This document shows positions 1 to 8,280 of a stretch of DNA of 64,000 nucleotides, piece by piece. Source of the stretch: JADLHS01 sp036274115 (GTDB lineage: Bacteria > Verrucomicrobiota > Verrucomicrobiia > Limisphaerales > JADLHS01); the NCBI GenBank assembly GCA_036274115.1, contig DASUGI010000263.1, positions 1 to 64,000 of the forward strand. Direction: 5' to 3'. The notes under the pieces were generated by a model, which saw nothing but the letters and a program-made list of their open reading frames with translations, ran no database searches and was not told where the DNA came from. Both the position numbers and the translations under genes were made by a program. How positions within the stretch are numbered: the first letter of the stretch is position 1; each line of letters opens with the position of its first letter.

Positions 1-35
1 CCGACCACTTAGTCGCAACGATGCGGTAGGAGCGC

Positions 36-48
36 GGGGCTTCAGCCC
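36..48. repeat. Left copy of the 13-bp IS target duplication
   Basis: GGGGCTTCAGCCC directly abuts the left inverted repeat of the IS; the identical 13-mer abuts the right end at 1569-1581. Together with the neighbouring bases it can form a hairpin (GCGGGG-CTTCA-GCCCGC with one bulged G in the uninterrupted sequence), which looks like a REP-type palindrome that served as target. Confidence 0.75.
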
Positions 49-1568
49 TTGTCATTACCCACATCTTTTTAGGAGTTGCGTTATGAATTCTGATCGGCAA
101 GGAATTAGGGGCGTCAGGGTTAAGCAGGGGGCAAGTGATTGGTTCCTCACCGACACCGATCATGACCACTCTGTCAGCGCCCGCCCAGTGGGCCCAAGCA
201 GAATTCGCGTTTGCCCAACTGGGGGACAAACGCCTCACCCAACGCCTGGTGCGCATCGGCGCCGGCTTGGCTCAAAATCCGGGCGGCACCTTGCCGCAAG
301 CCTTTCCCGAGATGAAAGACCTCAAAGCCGCCTATCGGTTTTTCGGCCAGCCGAAGGTCGGCCCTGCCCAAATCCAGACGCCCCACTGGGAACAGACTCG
401 GGCCCGCTGCCGCGAACCGGGAGAATATCTGCTCATCGAGGACACCAGCGAACTGGATTACAGCAGCCATGCAGGTTGCGAGGATTTGGGGCCCATTGGC
501 AACGGGCAGGGGCGGGGACTGTTGCTGCACACGACGTTGGGGGTACGGGTAGAGGCCTGGGATTTGGCGCCCCGGCCCGAAGGGATCGTGCTGGGGTTAG
601 TGGACCAGCAATGCTGGCGGCGCACCGGTCCGCCCAAACGCGGTCGGGAGACATGGAAGCAACGCATTCAACGGCCGCGGGAATCGCAGCGGTGGGCGGC
701 GGTGTTGGAACAGGTTGAGCCGCCGCCCGCGCACAGCCAATGGATTTTCCTGGCGGATCGGGAAGCCGACTTTTACGAACCCATCGAACGCTGTCAGCGC
801 CGGGGCGTGGATTTCATCATCCGTGCCTATCGGGACCGAAAGCTGGCCGAGTCGCCGGATCATTTGCACGACGCGCTGGAAAAGTTAACCGTGCGTGGAA
901 CCATGGAAGTGGAGCTGCGCTCGCGCGCCGGGCAACCGGCACGCACCGCGCGGGTGCAAGTGCGCAGCGGCACGATGTGTTTCCGAGGGCCGGAGCGGCC
1001 CGATGGAGACAAGCCAGACTTCAGGGCCAAGGTAGTGGAAGTGCGGGAAGTGGGCGCGCCCGAAGGAGTCGAGCCGCTGCACTGGGTGTTGTTGACCTCG
1101 CTGCCCTGCGGGCGGTGGACGGAGGTGCAACGCATCGTTGGCCGCTATGCCGCTCGCTGGTGGATCGAAGAGTATCACAAAGCGCTCAAGAGCGGGGTGG
1201 GTGCCGAAGCGAGCCAACTCCAAGAGGCCTATCGGATCGAAACGTTGGTGGCGGTACTGGCGATCGTGGCGGTGCGCTTGCTCAATGCCAAATGGTTGGC
1301 GCGCAGTCGCGGCGACGAGCCTGTGGACGCGGAAGTTTTCGGGTCCGAAGCGTTGAAGCTGTTGGCAGCTCGCTTTGGCAAACCGGCCGGAGGCTGGAGG
1401 CATCGCAGCGCGCTGGTAGCGGTGGCGCGCCTGGGCGGATTTTTAGCTCGCAAGGGCGACGGGATGCCAGGCTGGCAAACCCTTTGGCGGGGCTGGCAGC
1501 GATTGATGTGGATGTGTGAAGGATTAGAGAGCCTGCAACGAACATGAAAAAGATGTGGGTAATGACAA
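49..1568 (+). mobile_element. IS4-family insertion sequence, complete
   Basis: About 1.52 kb element with one transposase gene. The two ends are perfect 22-bp inverted repeats at 49-70 and 1547-1568 (left end begins TTGTCATTACCCACATC). The element is flanked on both sides by the same 13 bases, GGGGCTTCAGCCC, at 36-48 and 1569-1581, which I read as the target-site duplication. IS4-type elements are known to make long duplications of roughly 10-13 bp, so the size fits. The target contains a small palindrome (GGGC-TTCA-GCCC), so the exact border between repeat and duplication could shift by up to 3 bases. Intact ends and an intact transposase suggest a recent, possibly still active insertion. 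Confidence 0.85.
135..1547 (+). CDS. IS4-family transposase
   Basis: A 470-residue DDE transposase of the IS4/Tn5 group that would cut and rejoin the element's own ends. The N-terminal 70 residues (AEFAFAQLGDKRL, then LPQAFPEMKDLKAAYRFF) match the Tn5-type DNA-binding domain. A DDE aspartate lies in the IEDTSELDY stretch (about residues 98-106), a second in FLADREAD (about 205-212), and the Y-(2)-R-(3)-E-(6)-K signature typical of IS4 is seen as YAARWWIEEYHKALK (about 336-350). An alternative start is the internal Met at residue 10 (MTTLSAP), which fits the family better. The stop TGA overlaps the first base of the right inverted repeat, so the gene fills the element. No partner gene or passenger is present. 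Confidence 0.92.
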   Translation: MIGSSPTPIMTTLSAPAQWAQAEFAFAQLGDKRLTQRLVRIGAGLAQNPGGTLPQAFPEMKDLKAAYRFFGQPKVGPAQIQTPHWEQTRARCREPGEYLLIEDTSELDYSSHAGCEDLGPIGNGQGRGLLLHTTLGVRVEAWDLAPRPEGIVLGLVDQQCWRRTGPPKRGRETWKQRIQRPRESQRWAAVLEQVEPPPAHSQWIFLADREADFYEPIERCQRRGVDFIIRAYRDRKLAESPDHLHDALEKLTVRGTMEVELRSRAGQPARTARVQVRSGTMCFRGPERPDGDKPDFRAKVVEVREVGAPEGVEPLHWVLLTSLPCGRWTEVQRIVGRYAARWWIEEYHKALKSGVGAEASQLQEAYRIETLVAVLAIVAVRLLNAKWLARSRGDEPVDAEVFGSEALKLLAARFGKPAGGWRHRSALVAVARLGGFLARKGDGMPGWQTLWRGWQRLMWMCEGLESLQRT

Positions 1569-1581
1569 GGGGCTTCAGCCC
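1569..1581. repeat. Right copy of the 13-bp IS target duplication
   Basis: Identical to 36-48 and directly next to the right inverted repeat of the IS. Confidence 0.75.
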
Positions 1582-1646
1582 GCTTCACCGTGCTTTCCTC
1601 AAATGCACTTTCCTGATTCGACACACCATTGGATTCGCACACTGAA

Positions 1647-1666
1647 GCGACATAAATGTCGCGCTC
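1647..1666. repeat. Perfect hairpin between the IS and thyA
   Basis: The segment reads AGCGACAT-AA-ATGTCGC followed by GCT, i.e. arms of at least seven bases around a two-base loop. It lies about 110 bp upstream of thyA in the DNA that was interrupted by the IS. It could be part of the same REP-like element as the IS target or an operator for thyA; the sequence does not decide between them. Confidence 0.5.
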
Positions 1667-1778
1667 CGTTTCGGGTTGGGCATCCCTTGGAATCAATCGA
1701 ATCGGGGCGGGTTAGTATTTTCCCAAAAGCCAGCTTCGGCGTGACAAGTGGCCAATTCGTGGTTCAATTCTGCTCGCG

Positions 1779-2687
1779 ATGATTCAGTATCTCGATCTGC
1801 TCCGCCACGTCATGGAGCATGGCAAGTTCAAGGCCGACCGCACGGGCACGGGGACGTATTCGTTGTTTGGCGCGCAGGCCCGGTTTCCTTTGCAGAACAG
1901 TTTTCCAGTTCTCACCACCAAGAAACTGCATCTTCGCTCGATCATATACGAACTGCTCTGGTTTTTGCGCGGTGAAACCAATGTCGCTTACCTGCAGAAG
2001 AACAAGGTGACCATTTGGGATGAGTGGGCGGACAAGAGCACCGGTGAACTGGGGCCGGTTTACGGAAAGCAATGGCGGCATTGGGTGAAGCAAAGCCGGC
2101 CGCGCAAATCAACTCGGGCTACTGGCGGTCAGCCGTCGTTGTTTGATCTGGGGGAACTCGGCAACCTGCGTGGCGTCACGCCGCTTTCGCGCCGGCTGCG
2201 GAAAAGCAAGTGGGGCATTGACCAGATCGCCAAAGTCATTGAGGAGATCAAACGGAATCCGGACAGCCGCCGCTTGATCGTGAGCGCCTGGAATGTGGCG
2301 GACATCGACCAGATGGCGTTGCCGCCGTGCCACACCATGTTTCAATTTTACGTCAGTGAAGGGGAATTGAGCTGTCAGCTTTACCAGCGCAGCGCGGATA
2401 TTTTCCTGGGCGTCCCGTTCAACATTGCCAGCTATGCGCTATTAACCTTGATGGTGGCGCAGGTGTGCGAACTCAAGCCCGGTGAGTTCGTTCACACCTT
2501 TGGCGATCTGCATTTGTATTCAAACCATCTCGAACAGGCGAAGCTCCAGCTCACGCGAGAGCCTAGACCTTTGCCGCAGATGAAACTGAACCCGAAGGTT
2601 AAGAACATTGACGACTTCGAGTTCGAGGATTTTGAATTGGTCGGCTACGACCCGCATCCGCCGATCAAAGCGCCGGTGGCAGTGTAA
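1779..2687 (+). CDS. thyA: Thymidylate synthase
   Basis: Makes dTMP from dUMP with methylene-tetrahydrofolate, a cytosolic step of DNA precursor synthesis. Family signatures are plain: RTGTGTYSLFG near the N-terminus, the catalytic LPPCHTMFQFYV with the nucleophile at Cys184, QRSADIFLGVPFNIASYALL for folate/dUMP contact, and HTFGDLHLYSNH. The protein is 302 residues, about 38 longer than E. coli ThyA (264, Cys146). The extra length sits between GKQWRHW and WGIDQIAKVIEEI (about residues 88-126), the position where Lactobacillus-type enzymes also carry an insert. The ATG follows a noncoding gap after the IS; no dihydrofolate reductase gene lies next to it. The next gene begins 10 bp after the stop, so the two may be co-transcribed. 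Confidence 0.96.
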   Translation: MIQYLDLLRHVMEHGKFKADRTGTGTYSLFGAQARFPLQNSFPVLTTKKLHLRSIIYELLWFLRGETNVAYLQKNKVTIWDEWADKSTGELGPVYGKQWRHWVKQSRPRKSTRATGGQPSLFDLGELGNLRGVTPLSRRLRKSKWGIDQIAKVIEEIKRNPDSRRLIVSAWNVADIDQMALPPCHTMFQFYVSEGELSCQLYQRSADIFLGVPFNIASYALLTLMVAQVCELKPGEFVHTFGDLHLYSNHLEQAKLQLTREPRPLPQMKLNPKVKNIDDFEFEDFELVGYDPHPPIKAPVAV

Positions 2688-2697
2688 GGAAAAACCA

Positions 2698-3420
2698 ATG
2701 AAAACCAGCCCACGCCAATCCCGCCTGAGACTAATCTGGCAGAAAGTGAGAGCCAACCGCGCCCGCATCCTCGTTGGTGCGGGAGTATTTGCAGTGCTCG
2801 CGCTGGCATCCGTCGTGGTGGCGGATCGCGTTTGTCGGATGGCGGCAGCCGGTCGGATTTTTCGTTCTGTGGAACAGATCCCCGCAAACGAGGTTGCGTT
2901 GGTATTGGGAACGGGAAAGTTCACGGCCAGCGGACGCCCCAACCTGCATTTCACACAACGCATCAATGCCGCGTTTGAACTATACCGTTCCGGCAAAGTG
3001 CAACATCTCCTCGTGAGCGGCGATAACCACGTTGCCACGTATGATGAGCCAACGGACATGATGAACGCGCTGGTGGCGGCGGGCATTCCCACCAATGTGA
3101 TTACTCGCGACTATGCAGGATTTCGCACGCTGGACTCGGTCGTGCGGGCCAACTCAGTGTTTGGACTGAAAAAGTTCACGATCGTAACCGAAGAATTCCA
3201 TTGCCCGCGCGCCCTGTGGATTGCGAAACAACACGGCTTGAACACGGTGGCGTTTGCCGCGCCGGATTTGAGCGCCCGTTGGTCCTTGCGCGTGAAGGCC
3301 CGGGAATCCCTCGCGCGCGTGTTGTGCGGCTTTGACCTTTATTTGCTGAATCGCAGCCCAAAGTTCCCGGGCCCGCCGGAACCGATCGTCCTCACAGCAG
3401 CCGCACCAGGCGGGCAATAA
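2698..3420 (+). CDS. ElyC/SanA/YdcF family (DUF218) membrane protein
   Basis: A 240-residue protein with a short basic N-terminus and one membrane segment at about residues 24-44 (VGAGVFAVLALASVVVADRV), then a DUF218 domain. Family hallmarks are VALVLGTGKFTASGRPN, the Ser/Gly-rich HLLVSGDN, the conserved E of DEPTDMMNALVAAGIP, and the later TRDYAGFRTLDSVVRA and FTIVTEEFHCPRAL. SanA/ElyC members are linked to envelope and peptidoglycan integrity (SanA affects vancomycin exclusion in E. coli); the substrate is not settled. The start is the ATG 10 bp after thyA; an upstream in-frame ATG inside thyA is unlikely. Its 3' end overlaps the convergent rsmB by 29 bp. Confidence 0.85.
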   Translation: MKTSPRQSRLRLIWQKVRANRARILVGAGVFAVLALASVVVADRVCRMAAAGRIFRSVEQIPANEVALVLGTGKFTASGRPNLHFTQRINAAFELYRSGKVQHLLVSGDNHVATYDEPTDMMNALVAAGIPTNVITRDYAGFRTLDSVVRANSVFGLKKFTIVTEEFHCPRALWIAKQHGLNTVAFAAPDLSARWSLRVKARESLARVLCGFDLYLLNRSPKFPGPPEPIVLTAAAPGGQ

Positions 3421-4681
3421 ACGCCCCGTCAACCGCGTCTTTGACAGGACTCAGCTCGAGCTGATGCTCAAGCCTGAATCCGGCTTCCATCGCCAGAAAC
3501 TGCTTCACCACCTCATCGTTTTCCTCAGCTTCGAGGCTGCACGTGCTGTAAACCAGCACGCCGCCGGGTTTCAGCCATTTTGCTGCGTTTCGCAATAGAT
3601 CCAACTGGGTCGCGCGCAATCGGTCGATTTCCGTGGGCTGAATGCGCCAGCGCAAATCCACGCGGCGGCGCAGCACGCCGGTGTTGGAGCAGGGGGCGTC
3701 CACCAGGACGCGGTCGAAGGTCGAGGGTCGAAGGTCGAGGGTCGAAGTGATTTCAGCGGCAGTGACGCCGAGTCGGGTACAGTTCTCTTGAATCAACTTC
3801 AAGCGATCCGGCGCGATGTCGTGGGCAACGATGCGGCCTTCGTTGTTCATCAGTTGAGCGATGAAGGTGGTCTTGCCGCCGGGTGCGGCGCAGAGATCAA
3901 GGAGGTTTTCTCCCGGTTGCGGGTTCAATTCGCGCACGGCAAACAGCGTGCTGGGGTCCTGAACGTAAAACCAACCCCGCTGAAAGCTTTCCAGCGTGGA
4001 AAGCGGCGGATGGGATTTCAATTCAAACACCAGATTCTCGCCGGTCCAGTCGCGGGTGACGAAGTCGTAGTCCACATTCTCTTCGCGCCACCTTTCGACG
4101 AGTTTACCGGCGTCGGTGCGGAGGGTGTTGACGCGGGCAAACGTCCTGGGGGGAGTGTTGTTCCATTCCAACAAGCGCTGAGTGTCTTCTTCGCCAAAAC
4201 GGCCCAGCCAGCGCTGGGCCAGCCATTCGGGGTGAGACCAGCCGAGCGCTGGTTGCGTGCGCTTGAGTTCGGTTAAAGCACTCCGGGTTTTGTTGGTTTC
4301 GCGCAGATAGCCCCGCAGGATGGCGTTGACGAAGCCGGATTGAGGCCCGAAGCCGGCGCGTTTAGCCATTTCAACGGTTTCGTGGACCGCCGCGTGGTTG
4401 GGAATACGATCCAGCCAGAATATCTGGTAAAGTCCCAGCCGCAGCAGATCCTGCAATGCGGGCTTTTGCGTCCGGCCCTGCGTCTTGCGGGAGATGAGCC
4501 AATCCAGTGTGGCCTGCCAGCGGACGACGCCAAAGACGAGCTCATGGCACAAACCTCGATCCGCCGAAGATAAACGGGCGTTGGCAAGCGCCTGTTCAAG
4601 TAAAGTTTCAGTGAATTCCTCGCCGATGCGCCTGCGGCCCAGCACCCTTGCCGCAATTTCTCTTGGTTTTTGGCCGTTCAC
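3392..4681 (-). CDS. rsmB: 16S rRNA (cytosine-967-C5)-methyltransferase
   Basis: Methylates C967 of 16S rRNA using SAM. The N-terminal 130 residues form a NusB-like RNA-binding domain (AARVLGRR through GLYQIFWLDRIPNHAAVHETVEMAK). The C-terminal methyltransferase has the SAM site LLDLCAAPGGKTTFIAQL, the catalytic VLVDAPCSNTGVLRR and the second cysteine in VLVYSTCSLEAEEN. I chose the GTG at 4681 because it gives 429 residues, the same as E. coli RsmB, and leaves room for the divergent greA start at 4734; an ATG at 4771 would add 30 residues that overlap greA. Between two conserved motifs the gene contains five tandem heptamers (3712-3746) that add the peptide STLDLRPSTF, a peptide I would not expect in the family. 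Confidence 0.92.
   Translation of the reverse strand: MNGQKPREIAARVLGRRRIGEEFTETLLEQALANARLSSADRGLCHELVFGVVRWQATLDWLISRKTQGRTQKPALQDLLRLGLYQIFWLDRIPNHAAVHETVEMAKRAGFGPQSGFVNAILRGYLRETNKTRSALTELKRTQPALGWSHPEWLAQRWLGRFGEEDTQRLLEWNNTPPRTFARVNTLRTDAGKLVERWREENVDYDFVTRDWTGENLVFELKSHPPLSTLESFQRGWFYVQDPSTLFAVRELNPQPGENLLDLCAAPGGKTTFIAQLMNNEGRIVAHDIAPDRLKLIQENCTRLGVTAAEITSTLDLRPSTFDRVLVDAPCSNTGVLRRRVDLRWRIQPTEIDRLRATQLDLLRNAAKWLKPGGVLVYSTCSLEAEENDEVVKQFLAMEAGFRLEHQLELSPVKDAVDGAFIARLVRLL
3712..3746. repeat. Five tandem heptanucleotides inside rsmB
   Basis: Units at 3712, 3719, 3726, 3733 and 3740 alternate GGTCGAA and GGTCGAG. They lie in frame in rsmB, between the SAM-site half and the DAPCSNTG catalytic motif. 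Similar heptamer tracts of other sequence occur in hypF (38910, 39230) and hypD (41914). Confidence 0.95.
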
Positions 4682-4733
4682 TTCGTTTAATGTTGGCAAG
4701 CAGAACTTCAGGGCGCGAGTAAGAACCGATTTT

Positions 4734-6596
4734 ATGAGAGAAGAATTCGAGAAGCTGGCGGTGGCAGGCAAGATTGAGGGACGTCAGATCGAACCGCTTG
4801 TGTTGTTGACTACGAGTGGATTCTGCATGCACCGGAGTTGGGGCTTTGGCCGCATTAAAACCGTGGACACCGTCTTCGCGCGGTTCACGATCGATTTTCC
4901 CGGCAAACCGGGCCACACGATGGACCTGTCTTTTGCGGCAGACTCGCTCAAGCCGATTGCCAAGGACCATATTCTCGCGAGAAAGGCGGCAGACATCGAG
5001 GGGTTGCGTCAAATGGCAGCGCTCAATCACCTCGATCTGATCAAAGTCGTTCTCAACAGCTACGGCGGAAAAGCGACGTTGGACCAAATCCAACAAGTGC
5101 TCGTGCCGGATGTCATTCGCGATGATTGGAAGAAGTGGTGGGAAACGGCCCGGCACGAAATGAAAAAGGACGGTCATTTCGTGGTGCCCACCAAGAAAAC
5201 CGAGCCGATTGTCTATCAGGCGCAAGAGACGTCATTGCAGGACCGGTTGCTGGCCGATTTCCGAGCGGCGAAAGGATTGAAGGCGCGCCTCGCAGTTGCC
5301 TCCGAGGTGGCGAAAAACGCCAGCGATATTGGCGACAAGCAAGCCACGGCCCGGGAAGTTATTGCTGGTCTCAATGCTGATATTCCTTCGCACGCCCGCA
5401 CGCAAACGGCCGTGGCGCTGGAGGCGATTTTTGTTCGCGACGACCTCGTAACCGCGACCGGTGTTGCCGCAACTCCGGGCGAACTGACCGCCGAGCAAGT
5501 GTGGAATCAGGAAGGCGTGAAGTTTGGCGCGGTGATGGAAGCCATGCCCGCCGCCAAGCACCGCAGGACCCTGGAGTCCTTCAAAGCAGCGCAACCGGAC
5601 AAGTGGAGTGATATCCTGCGGGGCGCACTGAACAACGTTTCCGCCAAGCTGTGCAAGGAGTTCGCGGGATTGCTGGCGCACAGCGGCAAGCTGAATGAAC
5701 TAAAAGAAACCCTTGCCCGGCTCATCAGCCAACATGCGGCTAATAGCGAGTTGCTTCTCTGGCTGGGCAAGGAACACAAGGATGAGGTTTTTGCCGATAT
5801 TCTCGGGCCTGAAGTCTTTCGCGCCATGTTGACGGCGATGGAGCGCGATCAGTTCAACGAGAAACGCTCGAATCGTTTGCGCGAGTTCATTCTCGATGAT
5901 CAGGAATTGATCGCCGATCTCACCGCCACCGCCGATTTGGAAGTCATCAAGGATTTGACGCGGGCGCTGCAACTTTCACCGGTATTCGACGACATGGACA
6001 AGCGATCGCTGCTGGCGCGCATTGTCAAACGGCATCCGTCCGTCCAATCGCTGGTCAGCGGCGAGCAAACCAAGCAGGAATCGTCATTACATGTCTCGTG
6101 GGAGAGTCTCGAGCGCCGCAAGGCTGAATATACGGAACTGGTGCAAAAGAAGATTCCGGCCAACTCGAAGGAAATTGCCATCGCCCGGAGTTACGGCGAC
6201 TTGCGGGAAAACCACGAATACAAGTCGGCCAAGGAAATGCAGAAGGTGCTTATGCGGCGCAAAGAGGAACTGGAGGCGCAACTCACTCGCGCGCGCGGCA
6301 CCGACTTCAACAACGCCCGAACGGACGTCGTGAGCATTGGGACTGTCGTGCAATGCACCGACTTAAACGAGAACAAGACCGAGACGTTCACCCTGCTGGG
6401 CGCCTGGGATTTTGATGCGGACAAAGGGATCATCAGTTATCTCACGCCGGTGGGTCAGGCGCTCCTCAACCGGAAGGTGGGTGACGAGGTTGAGTTTGAA
6501 GTTCACGGCGCTCGCCACCGCCATCGGATTGAGAGGATTGAAGCCTACCAGCCGCAAGTTCCGCCTTCAAACGATCCGCCTCCGGCTGCCGGGTGA
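4734..6596 (+). CDS. greA: GreA/GreB-type transcript cleavage factor with long N-terminal extension
   Basis: The last 160 residues are a full GreA: the coiled-coil hairpin with the acidic tip ARSYGDLRENHEYKSAKEMQ, which in E. coli GreA reaches the RNA polymerase active site to stimulate cleavage of backtracked RNA, then the C-terminal FKBP-like domain (GTVVQCTDLN... ISYLTPVGQALLNRKVGDEVEFEV). In front lie about 460 residues without a domain I can name, rich in Ala and charged helices, starting MREEFEKLAVAGKIEGRQIEPL. Ordinary GreA is about 158 residues. A long N-terminal extension is, from memory, also found in Chlamydia GreA (about 715 residues), so it may be a trait of the PVC group. Start is the ATG at 4734, divergent from rsmB. 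Total length 620 residues. Confidence 0.88.
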   Translation: MREEFEKLAVAGKIEGRQIEPLVLLTTSGFCMHRSWGFGRIKTVDTVFARFTIDFPGKPGHTMDLSFAADSLKPIAKDHILARKAADIEGLRQMAALNHLDLIKVVLNSYGGKATLDQIQQVLVPDVIRDDWKKWWETARHEMKKDGHFVVPTKKTEPIVYQAQETSLQDRLLADFRAAKGLKARLAVASEVAKNASDIGDKQATAREVIAGLNADIPSHARTQTAVALEAIFVRDDLVTATGVAATPGELTAEQVWNQEGVKFGAVMEAMPAAKHRRTLESFKAAQPDKWSDILRGALNNVSAKLCKEFAGLLAHSGKLNELKETLARLISQHAANSELLLWLGKEHKDEVFADILGPEVFRAMLTAMERDQFNEKRSNRLREFILDDQELIADLTATADLEVIKDLTRALQLSPVFDDMDKRSLLARIVKRHPSVQSLVSGEQTKQESSLHVSWESLERRKAEYTELVQKKIPANSKEIAIARSYGDLRENHEYKSAKEMQKVLMRRKEELEAQLTRARGTDFNNARTDVVSIGTVVQCTDLNENKTETFTLLGAWDFDADKGIISYLTPVGQALLNRKVGDEVEFEVHGARHRHRIERIEAYQPQVPPSNDPPPAAG

Positions 6597-6598
6597 AA

Positions 6599-6624
6599 GA
6601 CCGAAGCCCTTTCGAGCTTCGGTC
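6599..6624. terminator. Likely bidirectional terminator between greA and the DUF5069 gene
   Basis: Nine-base perfect stem GACCGAAGC / GCTTCGGTC with an 8-base loop, starting 2 bp after the greA stop and 13 bp before the stop of the convergent gene. There is no long T tract on either side, so it is a moderate candidate. Confidence 0.55.
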
Positions 6625-6637
6625 CCGAAAACTTCGG

Positions 6638-7087
6638 TTAGACCTTGCCGCCGTAGCTGGCGTAATCGTCAACGTCCAACACGTCGAACCAGGTGACGAT
6701 GTCTTCACGCCTGGGGGCGACTTTGGCGTGGATGTTGTGGAAATACTCACGCCCCTCCACATCGCTGGGCGCGCGCTTTTCGGACCAATCGGACCACGCA
6801 ACAATTTCCGCCTCGGTGCGTTTGTTCTTCGCATTCGCCTGAATCCACTCAAGGATTTCGCCATCGCCCTTGCCGGTGGCGAGTTCTTTTTTCAATGCTT
6901 CGGCGTCAATCCCGGTGAACTCGAGCCAACGCTGATCCATGGGGCAGGCATAATGGTAGTCGCCATTCTTGCCAGCCAGAGTGGCGCGGCCCTTGTCCAA
7001 CATTCGGGGAAGAGTCACGTAGCCGCCGAGTCGCACCCGGGGGCTGCGGGGAGGTTGCTTTGTCAGGTCAGGAGCGTTGATAGCCAT
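6638..7087 (-). CDS. DUF5069 domain protein
   Basis: A 149-residue soluble protein starting MAINAPDLTKQPPRSPRVRL. The motif order (APDLT...PRSPR.RLGGYV.LPRMLDK.RA, then WLEFTGIDAEALK and the acidic C-terminal DVLDVDDYASYGGKV) matches the DUF5069 family, which I know as common in Verrucomicrobiota; its function is unknown. The ATG at 7087 is preferred over an upstream in-frame one because the family begins with this motif. No signal peptide or membrane segment. A short perfect palindrome lies 27 bp upstream (7114-7128). Confidence 0.8.
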   Translation of the reverse strand: MAINAPDLTKQPPRSPRVRLGGYVTLPRMLDKGRATLAGKNGDYHYACPMDQRWLEFTGIDAEALKKELATGKGDGEILEWIQANAKNKRTEAEIVAWSDWSEKRAPSDVEGREYFHNIHAKVAPRREDIVTWFDVLDVDDYASYGGKV

Positions 7088-7113
7088 AATGATTTTACTT
7101 GGTTGTTGTGCGG

Positions 7114-7128
7114 CAGGCACCGTGCCTG
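7114..7128. promoter_or_regulatory. Perfect palindrome upstream of the DUF5069 gene
   Basis: CAGGCAC-C-GTGCCTG, seven-base arms around one base, 27 bp upstream of the minus-strand start at 7087. The position suits a repressor site, but no regulator gene is nearby and the call rests on symmetry alone. Confidence 0.35.
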
Positions 7129-7246
7129 AACGCCGCGGGTCGCAATATGTACAAGCCCGCGCTTTGCGCAAATGCCGCATCGGCAGAATGAGCGCGAAAG
7201 CGGCCTTTAAGGGTCCCGAGCGCTTGAGCGGATTGAAGCGTCCTGA

Positions 7247-8119
7247 TTACTTCTTCTCCGACTGCTGCTGTTGTTGCTTCTGAAGCTTTTCGACGTCCTC
7301 GGCCTTGATGGTTTCGATCTTCGCGCCTTTCTTCATTTCCTCCAACGAAGGCACTTTGATGATGTCGCTGGTTAATGGTGCTGCGGGCGGGGCGGGAGGC
7401 GGCGGTGCTTCCACGGAAACCAGTTCCACTTCAAAGATGAGCGTGGCGTTGGGTGCGATGTTCTGGTTGCCGTTTTCGCCGTAGGCCAGGTTCGATGGAA
7501 TGAACAATTGCCATTTGCTGCCCGGCTTCATTTTTTGAAGAGCTTCGGTCCAGCCGGCAATAACACCCGTGACACGGAACTTCGCGGGCTGGCCGCGCTT
7601 ATAGGAACTGTCAAACTCCGTTCCGTCGATCAAGGTGCCGCGGTAATTCACATTGACGATGTCTTCGGCCCTGGGCGAGTCCCCAAAACCATCGGTGATG
7701 ACCTTGTATTGGAGTCCGCTGGGCAACACAACCACGCCCGGCTTGGTTTTGTTTTCCTCAAGAAACTTCGGCCCTTCGACTTTGTTCTTCTCCCCAGCGA
7801 TCCGCCGTTTCTCCTGTTGCCGGGCGTTCAGTTCCAATTGAAACTTGTTGAGCGTGTCCCGCATCTCCGCTTCGCTCAGCGTGAGGGTTTCGCTGGCAAG
7901 CGAGGCTTTCAGCGCCCGGATCAATTCATCATAGTTGATGTCGCTGACCTCGATGCCCTGGCGTTTCAGGCCGGCGCCATAGTACATCCCTATGGCGTAA
8001 CTGGTTTTTTCGCGGCTAATCGCATTCGTCGCGGTAGCGGTCGCGACCTCCGCTTTGAGCACTGAAGCTGGCAAAAGCAGACTGGTGGAAATCGTCAAAA
8101 CAAAGGCTTTTGTGTTCAT
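7247..8119 (-). CDS. Exported FKBP-type peptidyl-prolyl isomerase
   Basis: Folding helper for secreted proteins. The N-terminus (MNTKAFVLTISTSLLLPASVLKA) is a signal peptide, which fixes the start at 8119. Residues about 25-120 form the helical FKBP_N dimerisation domain seen in Mip/FkpA (SYAIGMYYGAGLKRQG... LNKFQLELNARQQEK). The FKBP domain follows (about 130-235: GLQYKVITDG, VNVNYRGTLIDGTEFDSSY, VIAGWTEALQKMKPGSKW, IPSNLAYGENG, LIFEVELV). The tail is unusual: a proline run, then about 40 residues ending in a glutamine tract (KQQQQQSEKK). It is divergent from the Prc-type protease gene, which shares the 160-bp promoter region, so both may serve envelope protein quality control. Confidence 0.92.
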   Translation of the reverse strand: MNTKAFVLTISTSLLLPASVLKAEVATATATNAISREKTSYAIGMYYGAGLKRQGIEVSDINYDELIRALKASLASETLTLSEAEMRDTLNKFQLELNARQQEKRRIAGEKNKVEGPKFLEENKTKPGVVVLPSGLQYKVITDGFGDSPRAEDIVNVNYRGTLIDGTEFDSSYKRGQPAKFRVTGVIAGWTEALQKMKPGSKWQLFIPSNLAYGENGNQNIAPNATLIFEVELVSVEAPPPPAPPAAPLTSDIIKVPSLEEMKKGAKIETIKAEDVEKLQKQQQQQSEKK

Positions 8120-8280
8120 GAACGCACAATATTGAAAAATCCAAAGCTGTAATTCAACAGGATTCTGGTAGTTCAAGTTCGACCGGCCCGGGCACAGAAC
8201 GTTCAACCGGGGTAAAAGTTTATTCGCCAAGTTGAATGATTCAGCCTATGGTGGGGTCAAAACAGCGCTTGAAAACGATA

